Assembly: GCA_003165615.1 (NCBI GenBank)
Contig: PLWR01000514.1
Coordinates: 1 to 26,066 of the forward strand
Direction: 5' to 3'
Source of the DNA: Acidobacteriota bacterium
GTDB taxonomy: Bacteria > Acidobacteriota > Terriglobia > UBA7540
Length of the DNA: 26,066 nt
The translations under genes were made by a program, and so were the position numbers. Positions within the stretch are counted from its first letter, which is position 1. Each line of letters begins with the position of its first letter. The notes under the pieces were generated by a model. It saw only the letters and a list, made by a program, of their open reading frames with translations. It was not told where the DNA came from and searched no databases. This document shows positions 1 through 7,218 of the stretch, in pieces.

Positions 1-579
1 TTCGAGATCGAGCGAGAATGGAAAGTGGCCAATTACGGCAAGGGTACTTCCGGCCTGTCAAACGATATGCTCTCCCATGATTGGGGGCTGGCGGCGCTTC
101 GTCCCTCCGACGAAAACTTCGCTCAGATCATCGATCTCTTGGAGCTTCTTGAGCACTCGGTTGAAACCCAGGGCTTTCGGGAGGACGACGCTTGGATGCT
201 CAAGGTGGTTTATGGAGAAAAACCCAGTTACACGGGCAGGTATTTGACGGGCATGTTCAATAGGGGTTGAGAGGGGGCGAAGGACGAAAGTGGCAAGGAC
301 TCTGGAGATGTCGAAACGACCCGGCGAATCTTCCTCGAAACCCTGGGCAATGAAATTACGTCATTCAGGAAGCTGGCCGAGCTCCATCATGCCAAAGACG
401 TGGAGGTAACTGAGCCGCTTATGGATAGTCAATTGATCCCATCGCAAGAGGACCTGAGCAAGATTATGGATTACGAGGCGGCGCTGGAAAAGCAGTTTGA
501 GAGGAAGCTGCAACAATTGGTGGCTTGGCGGCGGGCCAAGGGAGAGGTTGATACGAACAGGGGTGTTGTAAATAAGTGA
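1..579 (+). pseudogene. 5'-truncated hypothetical gene interrupted by one in-frame TGA
   Basis: The frame is open from the first base of the window (Phe-Glu-Ile-Glu-Arg-Glu-Trp...) to a TGA at 268-270. It then continues open in the same frame for another 102 codons to a second TGA at 577-579. The downstream part reads like protein: it is rich in charged residues and ends in a helical segment (around 463-540, Lys-Ile-Met-Asp-Tyr-Glu-Ala-Ala-Leu-Glu-Lys-Gln-Phe). That segment resembles the C-terminus of a hypothetical family common in Acidobacteriota and Planctomycetota, where a Tyr-Glu-x-x-x-x-Arg-Gln-x-x-Arg-Ala helix closes the protein. The first part alone would be an 89-codon fragment. I read the whole as one gene broken by a single nonsense change. 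Recoding or a sequencing error could give the same picture. The function is unknown, and the 5' end lies outside the window. Confidence 0.6.
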
Positions 580-964
580 TAGTGCATTAGTTATTATATA
601 CTATAGTAGCTAATGATAGGGGAAGCCTCAGATCTCCGAAAATCCGAAAACGAAGCCGTTATCTCTCTGAAAACAAATGGCGTCCGAAACCGAGGTTGCC
701 AAGAAAGCCCAGAGTCAGGCACCAAGAGCGTTCTCAAACTCCCCAGATATTACTTGCCAGCTTGACGAATTGCTTTTTAACTGTACCTGAGGAGTGATTC
801 GAAAAGTTCGGGCTCTTATTCGGCGCCGGAAACCATGCGGCACGCCGAACAATCCCCCTTATGGTGGATTCGCCAACAGCGTTTGAAATTGCATTCTCTG
901 GGACTTACCATTGCGTTGATTAGATTCGTCCTGCGGAACCAGCACAGTCCTTAAAGGTATTCAG
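580..964. other. Intergenic region, 385 bases
   Basis: I find no supported gene here. It begins with an AT-rich stretch (581-620) that stands out from the GC-rich surroundings and holds an imperfect dyad, ATTAG at 586-590 facing CTAAT at 610-614. Near its right end is a sigma-54-like element (899-914), listed separately. A ribosome binding site (AAAGG, about 954-958) precedes the GTG start at 965. Confidence 0.5.
899..914 (+). promoter_or_regulatory. Weak sigma-54-like (-24/-12) element before the FemAB/exosortase genes
   Basis: The site reads TGGG, eight bases, then TTGC. This keeps the invariant GG-N10-GC spacing of sigma-54 promoters and the full TTGC of the -12 element, but the CA of the consensus TTGGCA is missing. 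A start about 12 bases downstream would give a leader of roughly 40 bases before the GTG at 965. On its own it could be chance. It gains some weight because elements with the same spacing precede the other transcription units in this window. Confidence 0.3.
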
Positions 965-2011
965 GTGCCAGTCTTCCATCTTGATCCGCTCCAAGATACC
1001 CGATGGGAGGAGTTTCTCGAAAGGCATCCACAATCCTCGGTGTTCCACACGCCGGGGTGGCTGCGGGCGCTGCGACGGACTTATGGCTACGAGCCTTGCG
1101 TGGTGACGACGGCGGCTCCCGGCGAAGCGCTGCGGAACGGAATCGTGTTTTGCGTTGTCAAGAGCTGGTTGACGGGCAAACGTGCGGTATCCCTCCCCTT
1201 TGCCGATCATTGCCAGCCGCTGGTGGAGAGTCCGGAGAGCTTTGCGGCGTTGATCGCTGCTCTGAGGGAAGAGCAGGCAAGCGCGAGGTGGAAATACATC
1301 GAGCTAAGGCCGCTTACCACAAAGGGTCAAGGGGAAGACGAGACGTCCTTCGGGGAGAGCGCGCAGTTTTATTTTCACACGCTCGATCTGCGGCCCGATC
1401 TGGACGCTCTCTATCGCGGCCTTCACAAGAGCTGTGTGCAGAGGAAGATCCAACGCGCCGAGCAGGAAAACCTTGTCTATGAGGAAGGACGCTCAGAATC
1501 TGTCCTGGCGAAATTCTACCACCTCCTTCTCCTCACCCGGCGGCGCCACCTCCTGCCGCCGCAGCCGTTGGGTTGGTTCCAGAATCTTCTGGGCAGCCTG
1601 GGTGATCGCGCCGGAATCCACGTGGTTTCGAAAGATGGCCAACCCATTGCCAGCATCCTCACCTTGTTCCACAAGCAAACGCTTGTCTATAAGTACGGCT
1701 GCTCGGATAGCAGGTTCCATCGCCTGGGAGGGATGCCTCTCCTCTTCTGGAAGGCCATCCAGGAGGGCAAGCGGCGGGGCGCCGGAGAATTCGATCTCGG
1801 CCGCTCGGAAACTGATAATCCCGGTCTCACGGCATTCAAGGGGCATTTGGGCGCCACCTGTTCCACGCTCACCTATCTCAGCTATCCACACCGGGCGGCG
1901 TCAAGGCCTGCTTCCGGCTGGAAAATGAAGATCGCCAGAAGCACATTTGGCTGGCTGCCTGATACGCTCCTCATCACGGCGGGCAGGCTCTTGTACCGGC
2001 ACGTGGGGTAA
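965..2011 (+). CDS. FemAB-like GNAT-fold acyl/aminoacyltransferase (PEP-CTERM/exosortase-associated type)
   Basis: This 348-residue protein has the two-lobed FemAB/GNAT architecture. An N-terminal lobe (about 1-160) contains Phe-His-Thr-Pro-Gly-Trp-Leu. The segment around 155-170 is rich in Lys/Arg (Lys-Ser-Cys-Val-Gln-Arg-Lys-Ile-Gln-Arg-Ala). The C-terminal lobe ends with Phe-Asp-Leu-Gly-Arg-Ser, then Asn-Pro-Gly-Leu-x-x-Phe-Lys, the motif typical of FemAB-related proteins in exosortase loci. Such enzymes transfer an acyl or aminoacyl group to a glycan or peptide; the substrate here is not known. The start is GTG with AAAGG about 6 bases upstream. The next gene begins 2 bases after its stop, so the two are surely co-transcribed. 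A link to surface-polymer decoration follows from the exosortase three genes downstream. Confidence 0.85.
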   Translation: MPVFHLDPLQDTRWEEFLERHPQSSVFHTPGWLRALRRTYGYEPCVVTTAAPGEALRNGIVFCVVKSWLTGKRAVSLPFADHCQPLVESPESFAALIAALREEQASARWKYIELRPLTTKGQGEDETSFGESAQFYFHTLDLRPDLDALYRGLHKSCVQRKIQRAEQENLVYEEGRSESVLAKFYHLLLLTRRRHLLPPQPLGWFQNLLGSLGDRAGIHVVSKDGQPIASILTLFHKQTLVYKYGCSDSRFHRLGGMPLLFWKAIQEGKRRGAGEFDLGRSETDNPGLTAFKGHLGATCSTLTYLSYPHRAASRPASGWKMKIARSTFGWLPDTLLITAGRLLYRHVG

Positions 2012-2013
2012 CC

Positions 2014-3429
2014 ATGCGTCAGGAAGTGAAAAACCCGGGCTTGAACGAAGCGCTTATTGATTACTTTCGCTGCCCTGAAGTCTTTGCGAACTTCGCTTTG
2101 CGAGGGGATCTGTGCCCGGGTGAAGGCTATTTTCGCTTCGGTCCGGAAATCATCGGCTTTGGGCAATCATCCCTGGGCTACTATGCGGATACGCCCGCGA
2201 AGGCAACCTGTGATCTCGCCTACCATATCCGGCCGGAAGGGACAGCCTGCCACATTCCCTTCAACCCCTCGGCGGTGGTCGACAATTTGCGCTGCGAACG
2301 CTACCTACGCTACAGCCCCGACAATGGCTGGGAGAAGGAACAGGCAAGCTTGGTGCGAAAAGCCTATTACCGCCTTCGCCCGCACCTGAGCGTCCCCATT
2401 CGCAAGCAACTGCAGAGATTGTGGTTGCGGGGTTGGGAAAAGAGGCGCTTTCCCAACTGGCCCGTGGATCGAACCGTGGATCAATTGTTGGAGAAGCTTC
2501 TGGCCCTCTCCATGAAGGTTCAGCGGGTCGAGAGGGTTCCCTTCATCTGGTTTTGGCCCGACGGTCAGAAGAGCTGTGCGATCCTGACGCACGACGTGGA
2601 AGAATCGGCCGGGGTTGACTTTTGTCCTTCGCTCATGGATATCGATGATTCCTTCGGAATCAAATCGTCATTCCAATTCGTCCCGGAAGAACGATATACC
2701 GTTTCCCGAGCCCTTCTGGACCGCACCCGGGAGAGAGGGTTTGAAATCAACGTTCACGACCTCAATCATGATGGCCATCTCTATGAGAACAGGGAAGCAT
2801 TCCTGCGCCGGGCGCAAAAGATCAATAAATACGTGAAGGAGTATGGCGCCGTGGGATTCCGCGCCGCAGTGCTTTATCGTCGGCTCGATTGGTACGACGC
2901 CTATGACTTTTCCTACGACATGTCGGTTCCCAACGTGGGGCATCTGGACCCTCAACGCGGCGGTTGCTGCACCGTGATGCCTTACTTTATCGGCAATGTG
3001 CTGGAGCTTCCTGTGACCACCACCCAGGACTATACGCTCTTCAACATCTTCTCCGACTATTCGCTCGACCTTTGGCAGCGCCAGATTCAACTGATTACGG
3101 AGAAACATGGCCTGGTCAGCTTCAATGCCCATCCTGATTATGTCCTCAAGAAAAGGGCACGCGAAACTTATGCCGGCCTGCTGGCGCATCTCTCGCAATT
3201 GCGCAGCCAGGGCGGTGTCTGGGTGGCTTTGCCTAGAGAGGTCGATCGTTGGTGGAGACAGCGATCCGGGATGAGAATTGTGGGCGAATCAGGACAATGG
3301 AGGATTGAAGGCCCTGGCCAGGAGCGGGCAAAGCTGGCTTTCGCCTGCCTCGCCGGCGACCGCATATCGTACACTTTCGATCCGCCCGCGGCAGGAAATC
3401 CGTTGGTGCCCGCGGCCGTCATATCGTGA
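2014..3429 (+). CDS. Polysaccharide deacetylase family protein (NodB-like)
   Basis: This 471-residue protein carries a NodB-homology (CE4) deacetylase core at roughly residues 185-410. Motif 1 is Leu-Thr-His-Asp-Val-Glu (192-196 region, Asp194 being a likely metal or base residue). Motif 2 is His-Asp-Leu-Asn-His (His248 and His252, the HxxxH metal pair). Later come Gly-Phe-Arg-Ala-Ala and Asn-Ala-His-Pro-Asp, equivalent to motifs 3-5. The N-terminal 180 residues and the C-terminal tail (about 415-471) are extra to the family core and unassigned. The protein would remove N- or O-acetyl groups from a polysaccharide. No signal peptide is seen, so it may act on precursors in the cytoplasm. It lies 2 bases after the FemAB-like gene and 60 bases before the exosortase. 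Confidence 0.85.
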   Translation: MRQEVKNPGLNEALIDYFRCPEVFANFALRGDLCPGEGYFRFGPEIIGFGQSSLGYYADTPAKATCDLAYHIRPEGTACHIPFNPSAVVDNLRCERYLRYSPDNGWEKEQASLVRKAYYRLRPHLSVPIRKQLQRLWLRGWEKRRFPNWPVDRTVDQLLEKLLALSMKVQRVERVPFIWFWPDGQKSCAILTHDVEESAGVDFCPSLMDIDDSFGIKSSFQFVPEERYTVSRALLDRTRERGFEINVHDLNHDGHLYENREAFLRRAQKINKYVKEYGAVGFRAAVLYRRLDWYDAYDFSYDMSVPNVGHLDPQRGGCCTVMPYFIGNVLELPVTTTQDYTLFNIFSDYSLDLWQRQIQLITEKHGLVSFNAHPDYVLKKRARETYAGLLAHLSQLRSQGGVWVALPREVDRWWRQRSGMRIVGESGQWRIEGPGQERAKLAFACLAGDRISYTFDPPAAGNPLVPAAVIS

Positions 3430-3489
3430 CCGCATCAGTATAAGAATCCAAACTGACACTTATCCTTCGCTTCACAAGGTAACCTGCAC

Positions 3490-4458
3490 ATGACAAATCC
3501 ATCCTCAGTTGGTTCGGTTCCGCCTCCGGGACAAGAACCGCCCTCGCAGCCTGAATCCACGCCTATCGCGCGGTTTGTTGCGGGAGTAAGCTCGCCAAGA
3601 AATGCGCTTTTCTTGTTCCTTGTCATCTTCTCGATCCTCGTATTCTGGACGCCTCTGAGCACGGTGGTCCGTTACTCCCTAACAGGAGGGCATCAATACG
3701 ACAAATATTCTCACATCCTGCTGATTCCCTTCATAACCCTGGCGTTGGTGTATTTTGAAACCGGGAGAATCTTCAAGAGTGTTCAGTATGACCATCGCAT
3801 TGGCGTTGTTCTGCTTCTCCTGAGCCTGATTCTAGATGGGTGGGCGGGGGTGGCCGCAAATCAGCTCGGACCAGAAAACGCGCTTTCAGCAAAAATATTG
3901 GCGCTGATCCTTTTCTGGAATGCCGGATTCATTCTTTGCTATGGAATGCGGGCTTTCAGGGCCGCCGCCTTCCCACTCCTTCTGCTCCTACTGGCCGTTC
4001 CTATCCCTGACCTCCTGCTCGACGTCCCCATATCGTTTGTGCGGCACGAATCGGCTGACGTGTGTTCACTGATATTCAACCTGGCCGGCGTGCCCTATCT
4101 CCGGGATGGGTATTTGTTCGCCCTACCCACAATTAGCATTGAGGTGGCAAAGGAGTGCAGCGGGATTCATTCCACCATCGCCCTCGTCATCGTTGGCCTC
4201 GTCGCGGCGCACCTCTTCCTTCCGTCTCTCTGGAAGAAAATCCTTCTCGTTCTTTTGGCCCTTCCCATTGTCTGCTTCACCAATGGTTTGCGGATTGCCG
4301 GGCTGACATTGCTGTCGGTTTATGTCGATCCGCGATTCATGCACAGTGGTCTGCACCGCGACGGAGGGGTGGCTTTCTTTACGCTGGGCCTGGTCTTAAT
4401 GTATGCAATTCTTCGCCTCCTGCAACGGGGACAAAGGGTGAAGAGGGCGAATGCTTAA
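3490..4458 (+). CDS. Exosortase (transpeptidase-like membrane enzyme for PEP-CTERM proteins)
   Basis: This 322-residue polytopic protein has about eight hydrophobic segments after a Pro-rich cytoplasmic N-terminus. It carries the three exosortase catalytic motifs: Ala-Lys-Glu-Cys-Ser-Gly-Ile (Cys223), Asn-Gly-Leu-Arg-Ile (Arg268) and His-Ser-Gly-Leu-His (His285 or His289) followed by Gly-Gly-Val-Ala-Phe-Phe. Exosortases are thought to cut PEP-CTERM proteins at the Pro-Glu-Pro signal and release or anchor them at the cell surface. A matching substrate is encoded at 7219-8793. Which exosortase subtype (Xrt letter) this is cannot be told by eye. It starts with ATG and overlaps the VanZ-like gene by 8 bases. 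Confidence 0.93.
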   Translation: MTNPSSVGSVPPPGQEPPSQPESTPIARFVAGVSSPRNALFLFLVIFSILVFWTPLSTVVRYSLTGGHQYDKYSHILLIPFITLALVYFETGRIFKSVQYDHRIGVVLLLLSLILDGWAGVAANQLGPENALSAKILALILFWNAGFILCYGMRAFRAAAFPLLLLLLAVPIPDLLLDVPISFVRHESADVCSLIFNLAGVPYLRDGYLFALPTISIEVAKECSGIHSTIALVIVGLVAAHLFLPSLWKKILLVLLALPIVCFTNGLRIAGLTLLSVYVDPRFMHSGLHRDGGVAFFTLGLVLMYAILRLLQRGQRVKRANA

Positions 4459-4942
4459 GCCCATCTCGGCGCTCTGGTGGGCCACGACCTTTGCCTGGGC
4501 CGTCTTGATTTTTTACCTTTCGACCCGAACATTCGGGCCCGATTTCACCGAAGGATTGCTGGCCGGGGCATTCAGTATCCTCCACATTCGCGTCTCGTGG
4601 GGTACCTTCAGTCTTGTTCATCTGCTTCTGCGCAAACTTGCCCACATCACCGAATATGCCATCTTTGCCCTTCTTCTCTACGGCCCTTCCGGCGAAAAGG
4701 ACCGCGAGTTTTGGCGGCCACGGCGGGCGGTGTTTTGCATTTTGGGCGCTGCGGCATATTCCCTGACGGATGAGTTTCACCAGCTTTTTGTGCCGGGCCG
4801 AACGGGGTCGCTCGGCGATTGCGGATTGGACACCCTCGGGGCTTCACTGGCAATGCTGGTTCCATACTCACGGGAGCATTTCTTTTCAGGTCGATCAAAA
4901 CCCTCACTTGCGGCTTGTGACCCACCCCGGGAACTCGGATGA
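4451..4942 (+). CDS. VanZ-like family membrane protein
   Basis: This 163-residue protein shows the VanZ signature: Arg-Lys-Leu-Ala-His-Ile-x-Glu-Tyr-Ala-Ile-Phe in a membrane segment (about 61-75), then Asp-Glu-Phe-His-Gln-Leu-Phe-Val-Pro-Gly-Arg (about 107-117) and a Gly-x-x-x-Asp-x-x-Leu-Asp motif. Four membrane segments are likely. VanZ-like genes often sit beside exosortase genes, but their biochemical role there is not settled. The gene overlaps the exosortase stop by 8 bases and the next start by 4, indicating translational coupling. Confidence 0.88.
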   Translation: MLKPISALWWATTFAWAVLIFYLSTRTFGPDFTEGLLAGAFSILHIRVSWGTFSLVHLLLRKLAHITEYAIFALLLYGPSGEKDREFWRPRRAVFCILGAAAYSLTDEFHQLFVPGRTGSLGDCGLDTLGASLAMLVPYSREHFFSGRSKPSLAACDPPRELG

Positions 4943-6609
4943 ACGCAGCCCTTCATCAACCTCCCCCTCCATCACCCGGCCCAGCGGACCCTGCCGCCGG
5001 TCCACCCTTCCCGGTTACGCGCAGACAATTATCTTTCTATCTCCTCGCCTGCGCCACGTATCTCTATTTCATACTCTTCATCCCCCCCTGGACCCCGATC
5101 TGGACGGGTAATATCGATGGAAATGTTTTTCTCAATGAGGGTCGGCGGATGCTGACGGGAGAGCTCCCTTATCGAGATTTTTTTGAATTTGTTACTCCCG
5201 GTACCGACGTATTTTTCTGGGCGTGCTTCAAGCTCCTGGGTGTCCACCTCTGGATTGCCAATCTGGCGATGTTGCTCCTGGGGACAGGCTTTGCCTGGTT
5301 GAGTGTGGTGATTGGACGCCGGCTTCTGCCCGCGCCCCTGGTCTTCCTTCCCGGCCCCCTGCTTCTCTTATTTGGATTCGGAACCCTTCCCGATCCCACT
5401 CACCATTGGTTCAGCGGCTTGGCGGTGACCGCAGCGCTCGCCGTCATTGTCGGAAAGAGGGATGCAGGCCGGTTCGCAATCACCGGGGCCCTCTGTGCAC
5501 TGGCGGCGACTTTCACGCAGACTCTGGGGTGTTTCGCATTTTGTGCATTTGCCCTGTTCCTGTTTTGGGAGGGGCGACGGGGCAAGAAAACTTGGAGAAT
5601 CTTGTGCGTGGAACAAGCTTGCCTGCTCCTGGGATTTGTGGTCACCTTGGTGGCAGCGAACTTCTACTTCGTCTGGAAAGCGGGCCTTTATCGAGTCGTG
5701 GAGTGCACCCTGATTTATCTGGCCAAGTATGCACCTGCGGACCGGACCTACAACAGTTGGCGGGTCCTCTTCTTGCGCATCATGGGACCCTCCCTGGTCC
5801 CGAATCTGAAAAAAGTTTCCGCCTGGCTGGCCACCCAGTGTGTTGTTCCGGCGGTCTATCTTTGCTGTTTCGTCCGCCAGGCTCTGGCCTCGCGAAGGGG
5901 CGCGCAGAAGATTCCCGACATCCCGCTATTCATCGCCTTCATAGGGTTTTGTCTTTATCTTAGCTTCGTCCCGGCGCCGACTCGACATCGGATATTCCCC
6001 GTTGCGCTTCCGGCAATGATCCTCCTTTGCTGGCTGGTAAGGTCAAATGGCAAGCTGGATCGCGTCCTGCGGGGGATGGTGTGGGTGGGGGCGCTTGCGC
6101 TCGCTGTTGGTTTCATCGCTTATCGTCAGACCTGCCCGCGGTATATTCTGAAAGCTGTGACCGGGCCGGTGGCCTTTACGGACCCTGCCGAATTTCAGGA
6201 GTATGAGTGGGTCAGGGGGCACACCCAGCCCTCACAGTATTTCTTCCATTGGCATCGCGCCTGGTTCAATTTCCTCTTCGACCTCCGTGACCCCGCCGAA
6301 ATTTTCTGTTTGTCCAACACGGACTTTACGCGGCCGGAACAAGTTGCCGGCCTGATTCGTGGCTTGGACCAGCATCACGTCCAGTTCGTCGTTTGGAGCA
6401 CTGGGCTGGATGTTCATTTGCCGTGGAATGACCCTGCGGGTGATCACCTGGATCTCTTGCGCGCGTACTTGCATGCCAAATACCATTTGATCAAAACCTT
6501 TAGCACCGGTGATGACCTCTGGGAAAGGAACGGTTTCCCCGATGCGCATGGGTCAGAGCATTCGCAACGCAACTTGACGGGAGTGGATCCCTTGCGACTT
6601 GCGGACTAG
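4939..6609 (+). CDS. Polytopic membrane protein, probable GT-C fold glycosyltransferase
   Basis: This 556-residue protein has a Pro-rich start, then about 8-10 hydrophobic segments up to residue ~395, and a soluble C-terminal domain of about 160 residues. The first extracytoplasmic loop contains Asp60-Gly-Asn-Val-Phe with Gly-Arg-Arg-Met-Leu-x-Gly-x-x-Pro-Tyr-Arg-Asp-Phe-Phe-Glu (about 68-83). This is the acidic loop typical of GT-C (family 39/83-like) transferases that use polyprenyl-linked sugars. The C-terminal part (Gln-Phe-Val-Val-Trp-Ser and nearby) resembles the periplasmic domains often fused to these enzymes. It overlaps the VanZ-like gene by an ATGA. The assignment rests on topology and the first loop, so the sugar and acceptor are unknown. 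Confidence 0.7.
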   Translation: MNAALHQPPPPSPGPADPAAGPPFPVTRRQLSFYLLACATYLYFILFIPPWTPIWTGNIDGNVFLNEGRRMLTGELPYRDFFEFVTPGTDVFFWACFKLLGVHLWIANLAMLLLGTGFAWLSVVIGRRLLPAPLVFLPGPLLLLFGFGTLPDPTHHWFSGLAVTAALAVIVGKRDAGRFAITGALCALAATFTQTLGCFAFCAFALFLFWEGRRGKKTWRILCVEQACLLLGFVVTLVAANFYFVWKAGLYRVVECTLIYLAKYAPADRTYNSWRVLFLRIMGPSLVPNLKKVSAWLATQCVVPAVYLCCFVRQALASRRGAQKIPDIPLFIAFIGFCLYLSFVPAPTRHRIFPVALPAMILLCWLVRSNGKLDRVLRGMVWVGALALAVGFIAYRQTCPRYILKAVTGPVAFTDPAEFQEYEWVRGHTQPSQYFFHWHRAWFNFLFDLRDPAEIFCLSNTDFTRPEQVAGLIRGLDQHHVQFVVWSTGLDVHLPWNDPAGDHLDLLRAYLHAKYHLIKTFSTGDDLWERNGFPDAHGSEHSQRNLTGVDPLRLAD

Positions 6610-6815
6610 CCAGCGAAGCAACTCAGACGTCAATCATGGCCTTCCGCTGGACTTTTCAGCCCGCGTAGCGGGGATCATCGTGTGGCCACGGTGCCAGAAG
6701 GGGTGGAGAAGACAATCTTACGCCCCCCGCTTTTGCCTGTCGTGGAATTATTTCACAGCTCCACCAGCCGTGGGAAAGAACGCGAAATGTTGGGGAACAG
6801 ACTGAGAGGATTGTA

Positions 6816-7214
6816 TTACTGTTTGTTTTTCAGGGCTTCGATCAGTTCAGCAACTTTCGAGCCAGCGGTGACGGGTTCAACCATAACGATGTGGCGGGCA
6901 TTGATCCCCATCCGGTCCGGAGCGTGCCATTCGCTGCCACGCTTCAAAAGGATATTTTTTACTTCCTTGGTTTCCGGATCAGTTTGTTGACTGACGTAGT
7001 AAACCTCGGTGAGAACCGGAAACGCCGTCCCCAGCCCCTGGATCTTACCGTAGTAGGCGTCTCCGGTATCCAGCAGCACCGCTTGATACTGGGAGTCGAA
7101 CCTGACTGTTTTTTCCAACGGCCACGGCCATGGCAATTGCCATTTCCATGCAATCCCCAGAACCGTCAGCGCAACAATCAGGCCGACACCCGCCGAAAAT
7201 AGGACCCTTTTCAT
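6816..7214 (-). CDS. Small membrane-anchored hypothetical protein encoded with the PEP-CTERM gene
   Basis: This 132-residue protein has one N-terminal membrane segment (about 4-24) followed by a soluble domain. That domain begins Gln-Ala-Val-Leu-Leu-Asp-Thr-Gly-Asp-Ala-Tyr-Tyr-Gly-Lys and includes Leu-Thr-Glu-Val-Tyr-Tyr-Val and Leu-Lys-Arg-Gly-Ser-Glu-Trp-His-Ala-Pro. I recognise this pattern from a widespread uncharacterised family that usually has a single N-terminal anchor and no known function. Its ATG lies 4 bases after the stop of the PEP-CTERM gene and has no clear ribosome binding site of its own, so it is probably translated by coupling. The pairing suggests a role with the surface protein. 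It converges on the GT-C-like gene across 206 bases in which I see no hairpin terminator. Confidence 0.75.
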   Translation of the reverse strand: MKRVLFSAGVGLIVALTVLGIAWKWQLPWPWPLEKTVRFDSQYQAVLLDTGDAYYGKIQGLGTAFPVLTEVYYVSQQTDPETKEVKNILLKRGSEWHAPDRMGINARHIVMVEPVTAGSKVAELIEALKNKQ

Positions 7215-7218
7215 ATCG

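Noticed and set aside
762..790. TTGACG followed by a possible -10 as a sigma-70 promoter before the FemAB-like gene
   Set aside because: The -35 is good, but no hexamer at 16-18 bases matches the -10 consensus well.
6610..6815. Bidirectional terminator between the convergent genes
   Set aside because: I could not find a stable GC hairpin with a T-run on either strand in these 206 bases.
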